A stretch of 61,904 nt of DNA from DSYU01 sp964437595 (GTDB lineage Bacteria; Chloroflexota; Anaerolineae; Anaerolineales; Anaerolineaceae). Each line of letters opens with the position of its first letter. Within the stretch, counting starts at the first letter, position 1. The DNA lies in the NCBI GenBank assembly GCA_964437595.1, contig CAYTHO010000025.1, positions 1-61,904 of the forward strand, given 5' to 3'. The notes below the pieces were generated by a model. It worked only from the letters and a program-made list of their open reading frames with translations, was not told the DNA's origin and did not search any database. Both the position numbers and the translations under genes were made by a program. This document shows positions 42,617 to 51,128 of this stretch, one piece after another.

Positions 42617-43612
42617 ATGATGGAACCTGATCCCTCCCGCGATGACTTCAGCAAGATCAAGAAAATTACCCGGCCCATCGCCCAGGGAATGTACGATCTG
42701 GGCATCCTGCGCTATGCCGACCTGGCCGGGCAGAACCCCAAAAAGCTGGCCGCGCGGCTGCGCGCCAGGAACGTTGCGTTCGTATCCGAACAGCGCATCG
42801 AGCGCGAAAACTGGCTTGGGCAGGCCAGGGAGCTGGCGGATTGCAGCGACCCGCTGGCGCCGTCAGGCGAGGGCCATCCACTGGAGGAGGCGCTGCCAGA
42901 GGTCAGGCCGCCTGAACGCGCGGCTCTGGCGGAGGGCCCTGACCCGTGCAGGCAGCCCAGCCGGCCTGGCTGGCAAGAACTGGCGGATTTCTTCGTCTCA
43001 TTTGGCGAGGAGGTCGCCGCCAGCGGCGAGCACACGCTGAAAACGCGCGTGCATTTTTCTCAGGCCGACCGGGATATGGAGTGGAACGGCATCGTCGACG
43101 GTGAAGAGCTGGTGCGGTGGATGATTAGCCAGGCCGGCCTGCCGCCCGCCGAAGTGCCTGCTGCACAGCCCGCCGCTCTGCCAGAGGAGGAAAAGCCCGA
43201 AGGCAAGTTCATCCTGCCGCCGGAAATCGAGGCGCTGCTGGAAGCGCATTTTAATGAAGCCCCCACGCCGCTCACCATCCGCAATTTGTGGGTCTCGCAT
43301 ACCCGCCAGGCCGGTTCCGCGCAGCGCATGGTGCGCGTGGAGGCCGATGTGGATGCGCCCCCGGAGGGGGCAGCCCTGGCCGCGCCCACTCCCTTTATGA
43401 CCGGCATCTACCTGGTCGATACCCGCACCGGCAAGGCCAATTTGTTCTATGAGACGGGCGCCGTCACCCTGTCGCAGTACGACCTGCCCTACGCCTTCCA
43501 GTACGATTTTCCCGTGCCGCCGCCTGGCAGCTACCAGTTGTATCTAAAAGTGACCTCTGCGGAGCACGCGCCTACCTTCAAGCAGGGGCCGCTCGTTCGC
43601 GTGGAGGGCTAA
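42617..43612 (+). CDS. Helix-hairpin-helix protein of the protease operon
   Basis: A 331-residue protein. The N-terminal 65 residues are a helix-hairpin-helix-like module (KKITRPIAQGMYDLGILRYADLAGQNPKKLAARLRARNVAFVSEQRIERENW) related to DUF4332-like DNA- or protein-binding domains. The middle is a linker rich in Pro/Glu, with ELADFFVSFGEEVA and TRVHFSQADRDMEWNGIVDGEELVRWM. The C-terminal part is a beta-rich domain (PLTIRNLWVSHTRQAGSAQRMVRVEADVDAP; GIYLVDTRTGKANLFYETGAV). Family not recognised. The ATG at 42617 has AAGGAG upstream. It ends 3 bases before the convergent BTAD gene stop. Confidence 0.78.
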   Translation: MMEPDPSRDDFSKIKKITRPIAQGMYDLGILRYADLAGQNPKKLAARLRARNVAFVSEQRIERENWLGQARELADCSDPLAPSGEGHPLEEALPEVRPPERAALAEGPDPCRQPSRPGWQELADFFVSFGEEVAASGEHTLKTRVHFSQADRDMEWNGIVDGEELVRWMISQAGLPPAEVPAAQPAALPEEEKPEGKFILPPEIEALLEAHFNEAPTPLTIRNLWVSHTRQAGSAQRMVRVEADVDAPPEGAALAAPTPFMTGIYLVDTRTGKANLFYETGAVTLSQYDLPYAFQYDFPVPPPGSYQLYLKVTSAEHAPTFKQGPLVRVEG

Positions 43613-43615
43613 GCG

Positions 43616-45340
43616 TTATGCCGGAGAGTCCATAATCATTGCGTACAGCGCGCGGGTTTCTTCGGAAGGCGACAGGTTGAGCTCTTCATTCAATGCCTGC
43701 ACGCAGGTCTGGTATTCGCGCACGGCAAGCTGGCGCTGGCCCTGGGCCAGGTAGCAGTGGATGAGGCTGCGGTAGGCCTGCTCGGCGCAGTTGTCGATGG
43801 TCAGGATTTTCTGGCACAGGATGATGGTGGTGTAATAATCCTGCCCCAGGAGGTAGTGCGCGCACAGGCGGTCTAGCAGGTCCAGGTACAGGGTGCGAAA
43901 GTACGTGCGCTGCGCGGCGGGCCAGTTTTCGTACAGGTCGTCCTGTAAAAAATCGCCCGGGTACAATTCCTGGGCGATACCATATTCCACCACTGCCTGG
44001 TTCATCCTGCCGGCCTGTTCCAGCCGCCGTCCGGCCTGTACGTGCTGCTCAAACGCCTCGAAATCCAGCCACAGGTCCAGGTCCGGGTTCAGCCGGTAAC
44101 AGTCATTTTCGAACAGGATGGCGGCGTAATCGGGGCGCAGCCGCTTGAGCACCAGGCGCAGGGCATAAATGGCCTGGTGCAGGTTGCGGCGGGCTACCTC
44201 CGCGTCGGCTTCGGACCAAAAGGTATCCATCAGCACATCTTTCGGCACCGGCTTGCCGTGGTTGGCGGCCAGGTACTTGAGGATCGACAGGCTCTTCTGG
44301 CTGGGCCAGTCGACCACCTGCTGGTCATCCTGGTACAGGCGGAAAGCGCCGAAGAAGTACAGGGTCAGCGTGGGGCCGGCAGGCGACCGGACTGGAACAG
44401 GGAGAGCGGCAGCGTCCAGCGCTGGCAGTATGGGACCGGTGTGCGGTACCTGCGCAGCAGCGAGCGCGGCAGAATGCGCAGCGGCGTGCTCGTTCGCCCC
44501 CTGCGGCGGCTGCGCGGCGGGTGGGGGCTGCGCGCCGCTTTCCTCGGCCTGGCCGGGTGGGGCCGAGGCGGATGGCTCTTTGCCGAATACAGTGATCCAG
44601 AAGTCATCCCACGGCGCCTGTCCTTGCACTCTCCCAGTGGCTTCCGCGCGGGCGATCTGCAGCTCACCTGGCGCCGGACTGCCGCGCGCATGGCGCTGAA
44701 TCCGCTGCCAGAGCAGCCGCCAGCGCGCCCGCCAGCCGTTGGGCGGAGATTCCTCCGGCGCCTCCCGGGCATCCTGCGGAACCCGGCCCCATTCCAGCAG
44801 CGCAGCCAGGGCCGGGCGCAGCAGCGGGTTGGTTGGCGCCTCCGCGCTCGCCAGGTGGGGGGTTAGCGCGACCGCCCCGGCCATTTTTTCCAGCGCCTGG
44901 GCCAGCATCTCCACCAGGTCGGCCAGTACCCAATCGCCTGCGCTGAGCGCGGCCTGGAGTGGGCGCAGGAACTCCGCCGCGCGCTGCAGCTCGCCCATTT
45001 GAGCGCACACCGCGCTGGCGGCCCAATAGCCCCACGTCTCGGCCAGCGCCCAATGGTACTGCCGACCCAGCCGGATGGCCCTGGCGATGCAGTCCAGCGC
45101 GGCAAAGGGATCGCCAAGCCAGGCCAGCCGCGCGGCGCACAGGAACAGCACCGAGCAGGCGCCCTGCGTATCGCCGGCATCTTGCATTTGGCGGGCGGCA
45201 TCCTCCAGCGCGCGGATGCAGGCAGGCTGCAGGCCGCCATCAGCGGCGGCAAAACGCAGCCAAACCGGGTGCTGGAACACCTCCGGCGTGAGCTGGCGTA
45301 TTGCGCGTAGAATTAGCAGCCCGCTATTTGAATTGTTCAT
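43616..45340 (-). CDS. BTAD-domain (SARP-like) transcriptional activator
   Basis: A 574-residue regulator. The N-terminal part (about 1-300) is helical, TPR-like and Ala/Pro-rich. The DNA-binding winged helix (about 320-415) has LYFFGAFRLYQDDQQVVDWPSQKSLSILKYLAANHGKPVPKDVLMDTFW, and the BTAD (about 425-565) has LDLWLDFEAFEQHV...GRRLEQAGRMNQAVVEYGIAQELYPGDFL then RLCAHYLLGQDYYTTIILCQKILTIDNCAEQAYRSLIHCY. Such proteins activate linked operons; here it converges with the protease operon and is transcribed away from the lipoprotein gene. No ribosome site is obvious. Confidence 0.9.
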   Translation of the reverse strand: MNNSNSGLLILRAIRQLTPEVFQHPVWLRFAAADGGLQPACIRALEDAARQMQDAGDTQGACSVLFLCAARLAWLGDPFAALDCIARAIRLGRQYHWALAETWGYWAASAVCAQMGELQRAAEFLRPLQAALSAGDWVLADLVEMLAQALEKMAGAVALTPHLASAEAPTNPLLRPALAALLEWGRVPQDAREAPEESPPNGWRARWRLLWQRIQRHARGSPAPGELQIARAEATGRVQGQAPWDDFWITVFGKEPSASAPPGQAEESGAQPPPAAQPPQGANEHAAAHSAALAAAQVPHTGPILPALDAAALPVPVRSPAGPTLTLYFFGAFRLYQDDQQVVDWPSQKSLSILKYLAANHGKPVPKDVLMDTFWSEADAEVARRNLHQAIYALRLVLKRLRPDYAAILFENDCYRLNPDLDLWLDFEAFEQHVQAGRRLEQAGRMNQAVVEYGIAQELYPGDFLQDDLYENWPAAQRTYFRTLYLDLLDRLCAHYLLGQDYYTTIILCQKILTIDNCAEQAYRSLIHCYLAQGQRQLAVREYQTCVQALNEELNLSPSEETRALYAMIMDSPA

Positions 45341-45698
45341 GCATCAAAATTCGCCGAGTTGCGCGAAAAAAGACCCATGCGCACCGCACAGCGGTCAACG
45401 ACCGCTCACGGAGCGCATGAAAACTGTTTACAGGCGCAAGTCCGCCTGCAAAGAATATGTAGAAACGTTCCAAAACGCCAGTGCTTGTCTACCAGAAGGC
45501 CGGGATCGGTAAAGTGGGTCTATATCAGCAGTCCCACAATCAACTCCCCTTACCGTTCTCCAACGAATCCCCTGCGTCGATATCCTACCGGCAGGAGAGA
45601 CCCAGGGATGGAAGGTTGACCTGGCGGAGGGATCAATTGGCTGCTGTTCATGGGGATAATGTTGATCGAATATAGTGTATCATACTGGTCGAGAATTT
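45341..45698. other. Intergenic region upstream of the BTAD gene
   Basis: About 360 bases. I see no protein gene. A short inverted repeat GAGCGCATG and CATGCGCACC sits at about 45374-45419, close to the BTAD start, and could be a regulatory site, but no clear promoter was found. Confidence 0.4.
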
Positions 45699-48137
45699 TC
45701 AATTATCTTGCAACTTTTCTCTTGCCATCAATCCGTACGGCTGATCCGGCTGGGACCGCCACAGCGCGTAATACGTGCTGGCCGCCTTTTCAACCTCCCC
45801 GGACAGCTCATACGAAAGACCCAGCAGATAGCGCAGCCGCGCCGTTTCGTGACTGCGATCGTATTCTCTTTCCATGCCAGGCACCAGCCGGTTCATGGCA
45901 TCCGCAATTGCTTGTACTGTCGTTTCGTGCTGGCTGGAGACTAGCAAGGCCCGCTCGTAGTAATCTTGGGGAATAAACTTCTGCTGGGCGCGGTCCCACT
46001 CGTAGAATCCGCGAAGCGGGGAGAGGTGGTCAGCATATCTAGCACTTGTTGTAATATCCAGGGCAGCCCCGTCATCTTGCGGAATGATCTTAAAGTTTTT
46101 TACCCTTCCGATATCCAGGACTCTATCAACCTTGAGGGTATTCCCTGCAAATCGGTAGCGGTACAACTGCAAGCGATTGCCCGTGGTGAGCAGCACGGCA
46201 GGGTGATCGTCCCCTGGTAGGCGCAGCTTTTCCACGCGCACCGCAGAACCGCTGGCAGCCGGGGCGCTGGCGATCTGGTAGCCCGCGCCGCTATGCAGGA
46301 AAAACCATATCCTTTGGCTGCTTCCCTTGGGAATACTCGGAATCACCAGCCAGTCCGCGTTCCCATCCTCGTCGATGTCCAGCTTTTGCGAATACAGCGG
46401 CTGCACGCCGTAGCGCTGGAGATCTGCGGGAACATTTTCCGAAAGCGACGGCGCGATTTTTTCGACCAGCGCGGTGAGCATGATTTGCGGATCGCATAAA
46501 TCGAGCGCCCCGTAATAGTCCCCGATAGGGATGGCGGGGTTATTCACCATGTTCCCGGCAGAATCCTTTACAAGTGCAGGAATGGTATTGTAATAAGACA
46601 GGGCCGCATGGCATGCCCGGTAAAGGTCTGTTTCTTCCCGGTAAAAGCCCAGGAAGCGGCGCGCCGCGGTGGGCAGCGCGGTCAGGTCTGGCCTGTGCGG
46701 CGAATCAACCAGCGTTTGCAGCGTCTCCCGAGCAGCGTCCGCATGGAACATCAGCGCCTGGCTGACCGCCAGCTCAAACGTCAGGTAATCCCTCAGCGCT
46801 GGCTCTGCATCGCTGTCCGAAACATCAACGCTCATGGGATCCCTCAACTGGTTTTCGACCTCCGCATACTGTCCGTTTGCCAGTGCGTCTTTGATCGCGC
46901 CATTTTCGATTGTCCAAGCATGCAGAGGGAATACGACCCGGCGTTCTGCCATAGAAAACCGCTCCCCATCCCACCGCCAGGTGTCGTTTGCCAAAGTGCC
47001 CATCTGAACCTGCTCGCGCGGGCGGATGGATTTGCTTCCGTCTGGCTCGGTTGGGGTTTGAATATCGTAAGGGACTTCATCATCCCACGTGCCGATTCCC
47101 CCGCCGGTAATCTCGACAAAGCGGCCCTGCCGCCACTGGTAGATATATGCTGCCCCATCCCGCAGGGATCCGCTCGCCGCATTTTCTGATATCACGATTT
47201 CCGGGATGCCATCCCCGGTCAGGTCCTGGGCCGCCGCCGACTGGCACACCCCAAGCCCCCATCGAAATACTCCGTTCCGGATCAGGGTCAGCCGGTAGTG
47301 GTCATTCTTATCCTTCGTCAGCGCCGCAACCAGCCCGTTATCCAGTTCGATTACGCGGATGATCAAGATGCGGGCATCTCCAAGGCCCGGCAGGCCGGAA
47401 ACCGTGAGCGGCTGGCTTCCAAACCAGCACTGGAAATTCGGCCATTCCGGCTCGGTTACCAGCGCGGTTATTTCAAACCCGTAGGGGGTAAGGGCGGTTT
47501 CCAGGGTATCTTCGCGGATTGCCCCGCGGTTGAAGCCATCTTCCACCTGCTGGATCACCCAGGCATCGCTTCCTGGGTTGGTCAGCCAGGCGTCCGCGAA
47601 CGCCAGCCGCCAGCGCACGTCTTTTTCGTACGGCGAATTTTTATACCGCGCCAGGAACTCCAACGCCGCCAGCCGCACGGACAGCTGCGCGCGGATAAAT
47701 TCATAGCGCGAGTAGAACGGCGCGATCACGTGGTTGGCGGCAGCGTACGCATCCATTGTGCGCATCAATTCGAGCGCGTCCTGCTCGGTCCACGGCTTTA
47801 TCGCATACTGCGCGGCAGGTCTCTCCGGCGTGGCGACCGGCGTGCTGGTTTCGTAAGCGTAATCATACGGCGTAATCTGGTACGGGAAAGCAACCGTTGG
47901 AGTGGCGGATGGCGCATGTGTGGGGGTTGGGGTGCCGGTCGGTGGTTTGCGTGTAGGCATCATGGATGGCAGGGGCGTGCTGCTGGGCGCAGCCGTTGGC
48001 AATTCCACTGTTGTGGGTGGCGTCACTGTTTCCGCCGCCGGGGTGACCTGCGGCGCAATCGGCGGGCGCCCGCACGCGGATATCAACATTACCAGCGCCA
48101 GCAAACAACTCAGGTATCGCATCGAAGAATTTTTCAT
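45699..48137 (-). CDS. Large lipoprotein with FG-GAP/VCBS-like repeats
   Basis: An 812-residue lipoprotein; lipobox LISAC after LSCLLALVMLISAC. A long Thr/Pro-rich linker (STPLPSMMPTRKPPTGTPTPTHAPSATPT) leads to helical and beta-rich parts. Calcium-binding-like repeats are seen in AQDLTGDGIPEIVISENA and LDIDEDGNADWLVIPSI, as in FG-GAP/VCBS proteins, and TPR-like helices occur near the C-terminus. The role is probably in surface binding or scaffolding; no enzyme motif was found. The start at 48137 (MKNSSM) is preferred over 48194 because it leads straight into the signal peptide. Confidence 0.8.
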   Translation of the reverse strand: MKNSSMRYLSCLLALVMLISACGRPPIAPQVTPAAETVTPPTTVELPTAAPSSTPLPSMMPTRKPPTGTPTPTHAPSATPTVAFPYQITPYDYAYETSTPVATPERPAAQYAIKPWTEQDALELMRTMDAYAAANHVIAPFYSRYEFIRAQLSVRLAALEFLARYKNSPYEKDVRWRLAFADAWLTNPGSDAWVIQQVEDGFNRGAIREDTLETALTPYGFEITALVTEPEWPNFQCWFGSQPLTVSGLPGLGDARILIIRVIELDNGLVAALTKDKNDHYRLTLIRNGVFRWGLGVCQSAAAQDLTGDGIPEIVISENAASGSLRDGAAYIYQWRQGRFVEITGGGIGTWDDEVPYDIQTPTEPDGSKSIRPREQVQMGTLANDTWRWDGERFSMAERRVVFPLHAWTIENGAIKDALANGQYAEVENQLRDPMSVDVSDSDAEPALRDYLTFELAVSQALMFHADAARETLQTLVDSPHRPDLTALPTAARRFLGFYREETDLYRACHAALSYYNTIPALVKDSAGNMVNNPAIPIGDYYGALDLCDPQIMLTALVEKIAPSLSENVPADLQRYGVQPLYSQKLDIDEDGNADWLVIPSIPKGSSQRIWFFLHSGAGYQIASAPAASGSAVRVEKLRLPGDDHPAVLLTTGNRLQLYRYRFAGNTLKVDRVLDIGRVKNFKIIPQDDGAALDITTSARYADHLSPLRGFYEWDRAQQKFIPQDYYERALLVSSQHETTVQAIADAMNRLVPGMEREYDRSHETARLRYLLGLSYELSGEVEKAASTYYALWRSQPDQPYGLMAREKLQDN

Positions 48138-48194
48138 CGCCCGCTCTATTTTTTCGCTGTGAATTTTAAGCGCACTGTCTGGCTTCGTACCCAT

Positions 48195-48479
48195 TAATTA
48201 ACGCAAGTTGCTACCTAGCAAGACCTAACCCCAAGGCTAAGCTCGAAGGAGCTTCCAGGCTAGGTTTTCGCGAATGAGTGGATCTTTAGCTATTACGCGA
48301 GGTAAAAAGGCACCCCTTCCCGCCCCGGGAAGGGGAAGGGGGTTAGGTTCTCTTCGAAATGATGTTTAGGTAGCTACTTAGGTTTATTATAGTTCGGATG
48401 GCGTTTTTCTTTGCATCAATGTAATGATAATGGAACGAATACTGGACTTTCGGATGGGTCTGTTCGGATGGGCTGGCTT
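48195..48479. other. Divergent intergenic region with imperfect palindromes
   Basis: About 290 bases between the FG-GAP lipoprotein and the alkyltransferase-like gene. It contains an imperfect inverted repeat near 48225-48268 (CTAACCCCAAGGCTAAGCTC paired with GAGCTTCCAGGCTAGGTT) and one near 48316-48345 (CCCCTTCCCG and CGGGAAGGGG, overlapping). No gene is seen. It may hold both promoters. Confidence 0.5.
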
Positions 48480-48485
48480 TATAAT
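48480..48485 (+). promoter_or_regulatory. Consensus -10 just upstream of the ATL gene
   Basis: TATAAT ends 6 bases before the ATG at 48492, where transcription would normally start, and no ribosome site lies between. This suggests a leaderless transcript. No good -35 match was seen at the proper distance. Confidence 0.5.
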
Positions 48486-48491
48486 ATAACT

Positions 48492-48830
48492 ATGAGCGAG
48501 GAATCCCAATCCCCACAACTGCCGCTCTATGAGCGCATCTATGCCATTGTCCGCCAGGTGCCGCCGGGCCGCGTGGTTACCTATGGGCAGCTCGCCAACA
48601 TCGTCGGCGGGTGCAGCGCGCGCCTGGTGGGGTATGCCATGGCGGCCCTGCGCAGCGGCGACCACCCGGATGTCCCCTGGCAGCGGGTGATCAACCGCAC
48701 CGGCAAGATCAGCATCCACGACCCGATCGGCAAGTACCAGCAGCGCCTGCTGCTCGAGGAAGAGGGGGTTGTCTTTGACAAGAACGACCAGATCGATTTT
48801 AAAGAATTTGGCTGGGTCGGCGCGCCGTAG
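48492..48830 (+). CDS. Alkyltransferase-like (ATL) DNA repair protein
   Basis: A 112-residue protein of the MGMT-like DNA-binding fold: YERIYAIVRQVPPGRVVTYGQLANIVGGCSARLVGYAMAALRSG and VPWQRVINRTGKIS. The active Cys of MGMT (PCHRV) is replaced by Trp in PWQRV, the hallmark of alkyltransferase-like proteins that recognise O6-alkylguanine and pass it to nucleotide excision repair. The ATG at 48492 is preferred over 48411. No ribosome site is seen, consistent with leaderless translation. Confidence 0.88.
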   Translation: MSEESQSPQLPLYERIYAIVRQVPPGRVVTYGQLANIVGGCSARLVGYAMAALRSGDHPDVPWQRVINRTGKISIHDPIGKYQQRLLLEEEGVVFDKNDQIDFKEFGWVGAP

Positions 48831-48868
48831 AGGCGAACCGCGGTTTTTTGTTCTTCAGGAGTCATACC

Positions 48869-49516
48869 ATGGCAGTGATACAGGAACGGCGAGACGTTGG
48901 CGGGTTCGATGAGGTGATATTAGAAGGCAGCGGGTACATCACCCTCGTGCAGGGCGAGCAGGATGGCCTGGTGATTGAGGCCGATGAAGACCTGCTGCCC
49001 CGGCTGAAAAGCGATGTGGAAGATGGCCGCTTGCGCCTGGGGCTGCGCAACTGGTGGGATTACCTCATTCATTTCATGCATTCACCGGTGCATTATTATG
49101 TCACCATGCGCCAGGTGCGCGGGGTATCGATTTCCGGCTCCGGCAAGCTGGAAGCCGGGCAGGTGCAAACCGACCGTCTGCGGCTGAAAACCAGCGGGGC
49201 CAGTGAAATGCGCATCGCTGACCTGCGCGCCGGGGATGTCGAAACCAGTTTTTCTGGCTCGGGCAAGGTCGCCCTGGGCGGCGCGGCGGAAGCGCTGACC
49301 GTGCGCATTTCCGGCTCGGGCAGCGTGCGTGCTGAGGAGATGGATTGCGCAGACGTGCGCGTGCACATCAGCGGTTCGGGTAGCGTGCGGGTGAAAGCAT
49401 CTTCACGGCTGGACGTGCACATCAGCGGCTCGGGCGAAATCGGTTACATCGGCCAGCCAGCCGTCACCCAGCATATCAGCGGCTCAGGCAAGGTGAGCGA
49501 AATTCAAGCGGTCTGA
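48869..49516 (+). CDS. DUF2807 (head-GIN type) beta-helix protein
   Basis: A 215-residue protein with a repetitive beta-helix: repeated (V/F)SISGSGKLEAGQ, TSGASEMRIADLRAGDVETSFSGSGKVALGG, VRISGSGSVRAEEM, VHISGSGSVRVKAS and QHISGSGKVSEIQ. This matches DUF2807. It has no signal peptide, which is unusual, since many family members are exported; it may be intracellular here. AGGA precedes the ATG at 48869. It is followed 11 bases later by a GNAT gene in the same direction. Confidence 0.85.
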   Translation: MAVIQERRDVGGFDEVILEGSGYITLVQGEQDGLVIEADEDLLPRLKSDVEDGRLRLGLRNWWDYLIHFMHSPVHYYVTMRQVRGVSISGSGKLEAGQVQTDRLRLKTSGASEMRIADLRAGDVETSFSGSGKVALGGAAEALTVRISGSGSVRAEEMDCADVRVHISGSGSVRVKASSRLDVHISGSGEIGYIGQPAVTQHISGSGKVSEIQAV

Positions 49517-49527
49517 AAGGGAGCGTT

Positions 49528-50325
49528 ATGTCCGACTTTGCGGAGATCAGCCGCATCCAGGCCTACCTGCGGGAGAACGCCTACCATATTTACCGGGCGG
49601 TGCCGCTCCCGCCCTTTACCCTGTTCTTCCACCCGACGAACGCTCTCACTTACTTTAATTATGCCATCCCCAACGATCCTGACCTGCCCGCTCCCGCCGT
49701 GCTGGCCAAAATTCTGGCCCAACTGCGCGAAACATACCGCCAGGTGGGGCGCGTGGCGCGTTTTGAATTCTTCGAGGCTTTTGCCCCGGACCTGCCCGCG
49801 GCCCTGCAGGCCAACGGTTTCCGCGAGGAAGACCGCCAGTGGAGCATGCTGTGCACGCCCGCCAGCTTCCGCCCCGCGCCTGATGTGAACGGGCTGGAGA
49901 TCACCGCGCTGGGGCCTGATTCCCCGCAGGCCGACCTGCGCGACTTTATCCTCACCCAGCGCCAGGGGTTCAACCCGGGCGACGGCAGCGAGCCGTCTAA
50001 AAGCGACCTGGTCCAAACGCGCGCCGATTTGCGCAGGGGCTGGCGCGCCTACCTGGGCAGGCTGCGCGGCGAACCAGCCTGCGTGAGCCTGTTTGGCCAG
50101 CCCATCGACGGCGTCAGCGAGGTGGCGGGCATCGCCACCCGCCAACCCTTCCGCCGCCGGGGTATCGCCTCGCGCCTCACCAGCGAAGCGGTGCAGGGGG
50201 CCTTTGCCCTGGGCGTGAATACGGTTTGCCTCACCGCCGCCAACCAGGACGCCGGGCGAGTGTACGAGAGAGTCGGCTTTTCTCCGTTCAGCACCATGCT
50301 GGCCTATATCGATGCGGAAGAATAG
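49528..50325 (+). CDS. GNAT-family acetyltransferase
   Basis: A 265-residue protein. The C-terminal GNAT domain has the acetyl-CoA site GIATRQPFRRRGIASRLTSEAV then NTVCLTAANQDAGRVYERVGFSPFSTMLAY. The N-terminal half (YLRENAYHIYRAVPLPPFTLFFHPTNALTYFNYAIPND) resembles the extra lobe seen in longer members. It is cytoplasmic and the acceptor is unknown. AAGGGAG precedes the ATG; likely co-transcribed with the DUF2807 gene. Confidence 0.87.
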   Translation: MSDFAEISRIQAYLRENAYHIYRAVPLPPFTLFFHPTNALTYFNYAIPNDPDLPAPAVLAKILAQLRETYRQVGRVARFEFFEAFAPDLPAALQANGFREEDRQWSMLCTPASFRPAPDVNGLEITALGPDSPQADLRDFILTQRQGFNPGDGSEPSKSDLVQTRADLRRGWRAYLGRLRGEPACVSLFGQPIDGVSEVAGIATRQPFRRRGIASRLTSEAVQGAFALGVNTVCLTAANQDAGRVYERVGFSPFSTMLAYIDAEE

Positions 50326-50333
50326 CGGTCTAA

Positions 50334-50376
50334 TGACCGCGCCAGGCGTTATTCGTGACCGTACCAGGCGTTATTA
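50334..50376. repeat. 22-bp tandem duplication at the hydrolase start
   Basis: TGACCGCGCCAGGCGTTATTCG is followed directly by TGACCGTACCAGGCGTTATT. Because 22 is not a multiple of three, the first copy (with ATG at 50333) runs into a stop, and only the second (GTG at 50355) is in the hydrolase frame. Confidence 0.75.
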
Positions 50377-51125
50377 ACTCTTATCTGCAAAACCCACACC
50401 TGCCCGGCCAGACGTTCTACCTGCCCTCCAGCGGGCCAGACGCCGTGCTGCTGCTGCACGGCCTGACTGCCACCTGCGCCGAGGTGATCGGCCTGGGCCA
50501 GGTGCTGCACCAGGCTGGCTACACCGTGCGCGGGCCGCTGCTGCCGGGGCACGGCACCTGCTCCGCCGACCTGAACCGCACGCGCTGGCAGGATTGGGCC
50601 GCCGCCGCCGAAAGCGCCTACCAGGACCTGGCCGGGCGCTACCGCCGCGTGTTCGTGGGCGGCGAATCGAACGGCGGACTGCTGTCGCTGTACCTGGCCG
50701 TCCACCACCCCGAGATCGCCGGGGTGCTGGCTTACGCAGCCGCGATGCAGTTACGCCTGCCTGCCTGGCAGCAAACCCTGCTGCCGCTGCTTGGGCTGTT
50801 TATTGCCTCTATCCCCAAGAACGACGCGCCGGGCAATCCCAATTGGCAGGGATACAACGTTAATCCGCTCAGGGCCATCTGGCAGTTAACGCGCCTGCAG
50901 AAAGAAACGCGCCCGCGCCTGGCAAATATCCGCCAGCCGGTGCTGGTGGTGCAGGGCCGCAAGGATACCACCATCGACCCGGCCAGCGCGGAGATCATCT
51001 ACCACAACATCGGCTCGCGGGTCAAAGAACTGCACTGGCTGGAAAAATCCGGCCACTGCGTGCTGCTGGAATCCGAGCAGGAGGAAGCCGCGCGTCTGGC
51101 GCTGCGGTTTATGGAGCGGATTTAG
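50355..51125 (+). CDS. Alpha/beta-hydrolase (carboxylesterase-like)
   Basis: A 256-residue cytoplasmic hydrolase with the oxyanion strand DAVLLLHGLTAT, HGTCSADL, the nucleophile elbow VGGESNGGLLSL (Ser105), the acid region GRKDTTIDP (Asp204 or 208) and His234 in EKSGHCVLLES. The motif set matches esterase/lipase carboxylesterases of the Est30 type. Start is GTG at 50355, inside a small tandem duplication. The substrate is unknown. Confidence 0.88.
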   Translation: MTVPGVINSYLQNPHLPGQTFYLPSSGPDAVLLLHGLTATCAEVIGLGQVLHQAGYTVRGPLLPGHGTCSADLNRTRWQDWAAAAESAYQDLAGRYRRVFVGGESNGGLLSLYLAVHHPEIAGVLAYAAAMQLRLPAWQQTLLPLLGLFIASIPKNDAPGNPNWQGYNVNPLRAIWQLTRLQKETRPRLANIRQPVLVVQGRKDTTIDPASAEIIYHNIGSRVKELHWLEKSGHCVLLESEQEEAARLALRFMERI

Positions 51126-51128
51126 ACC

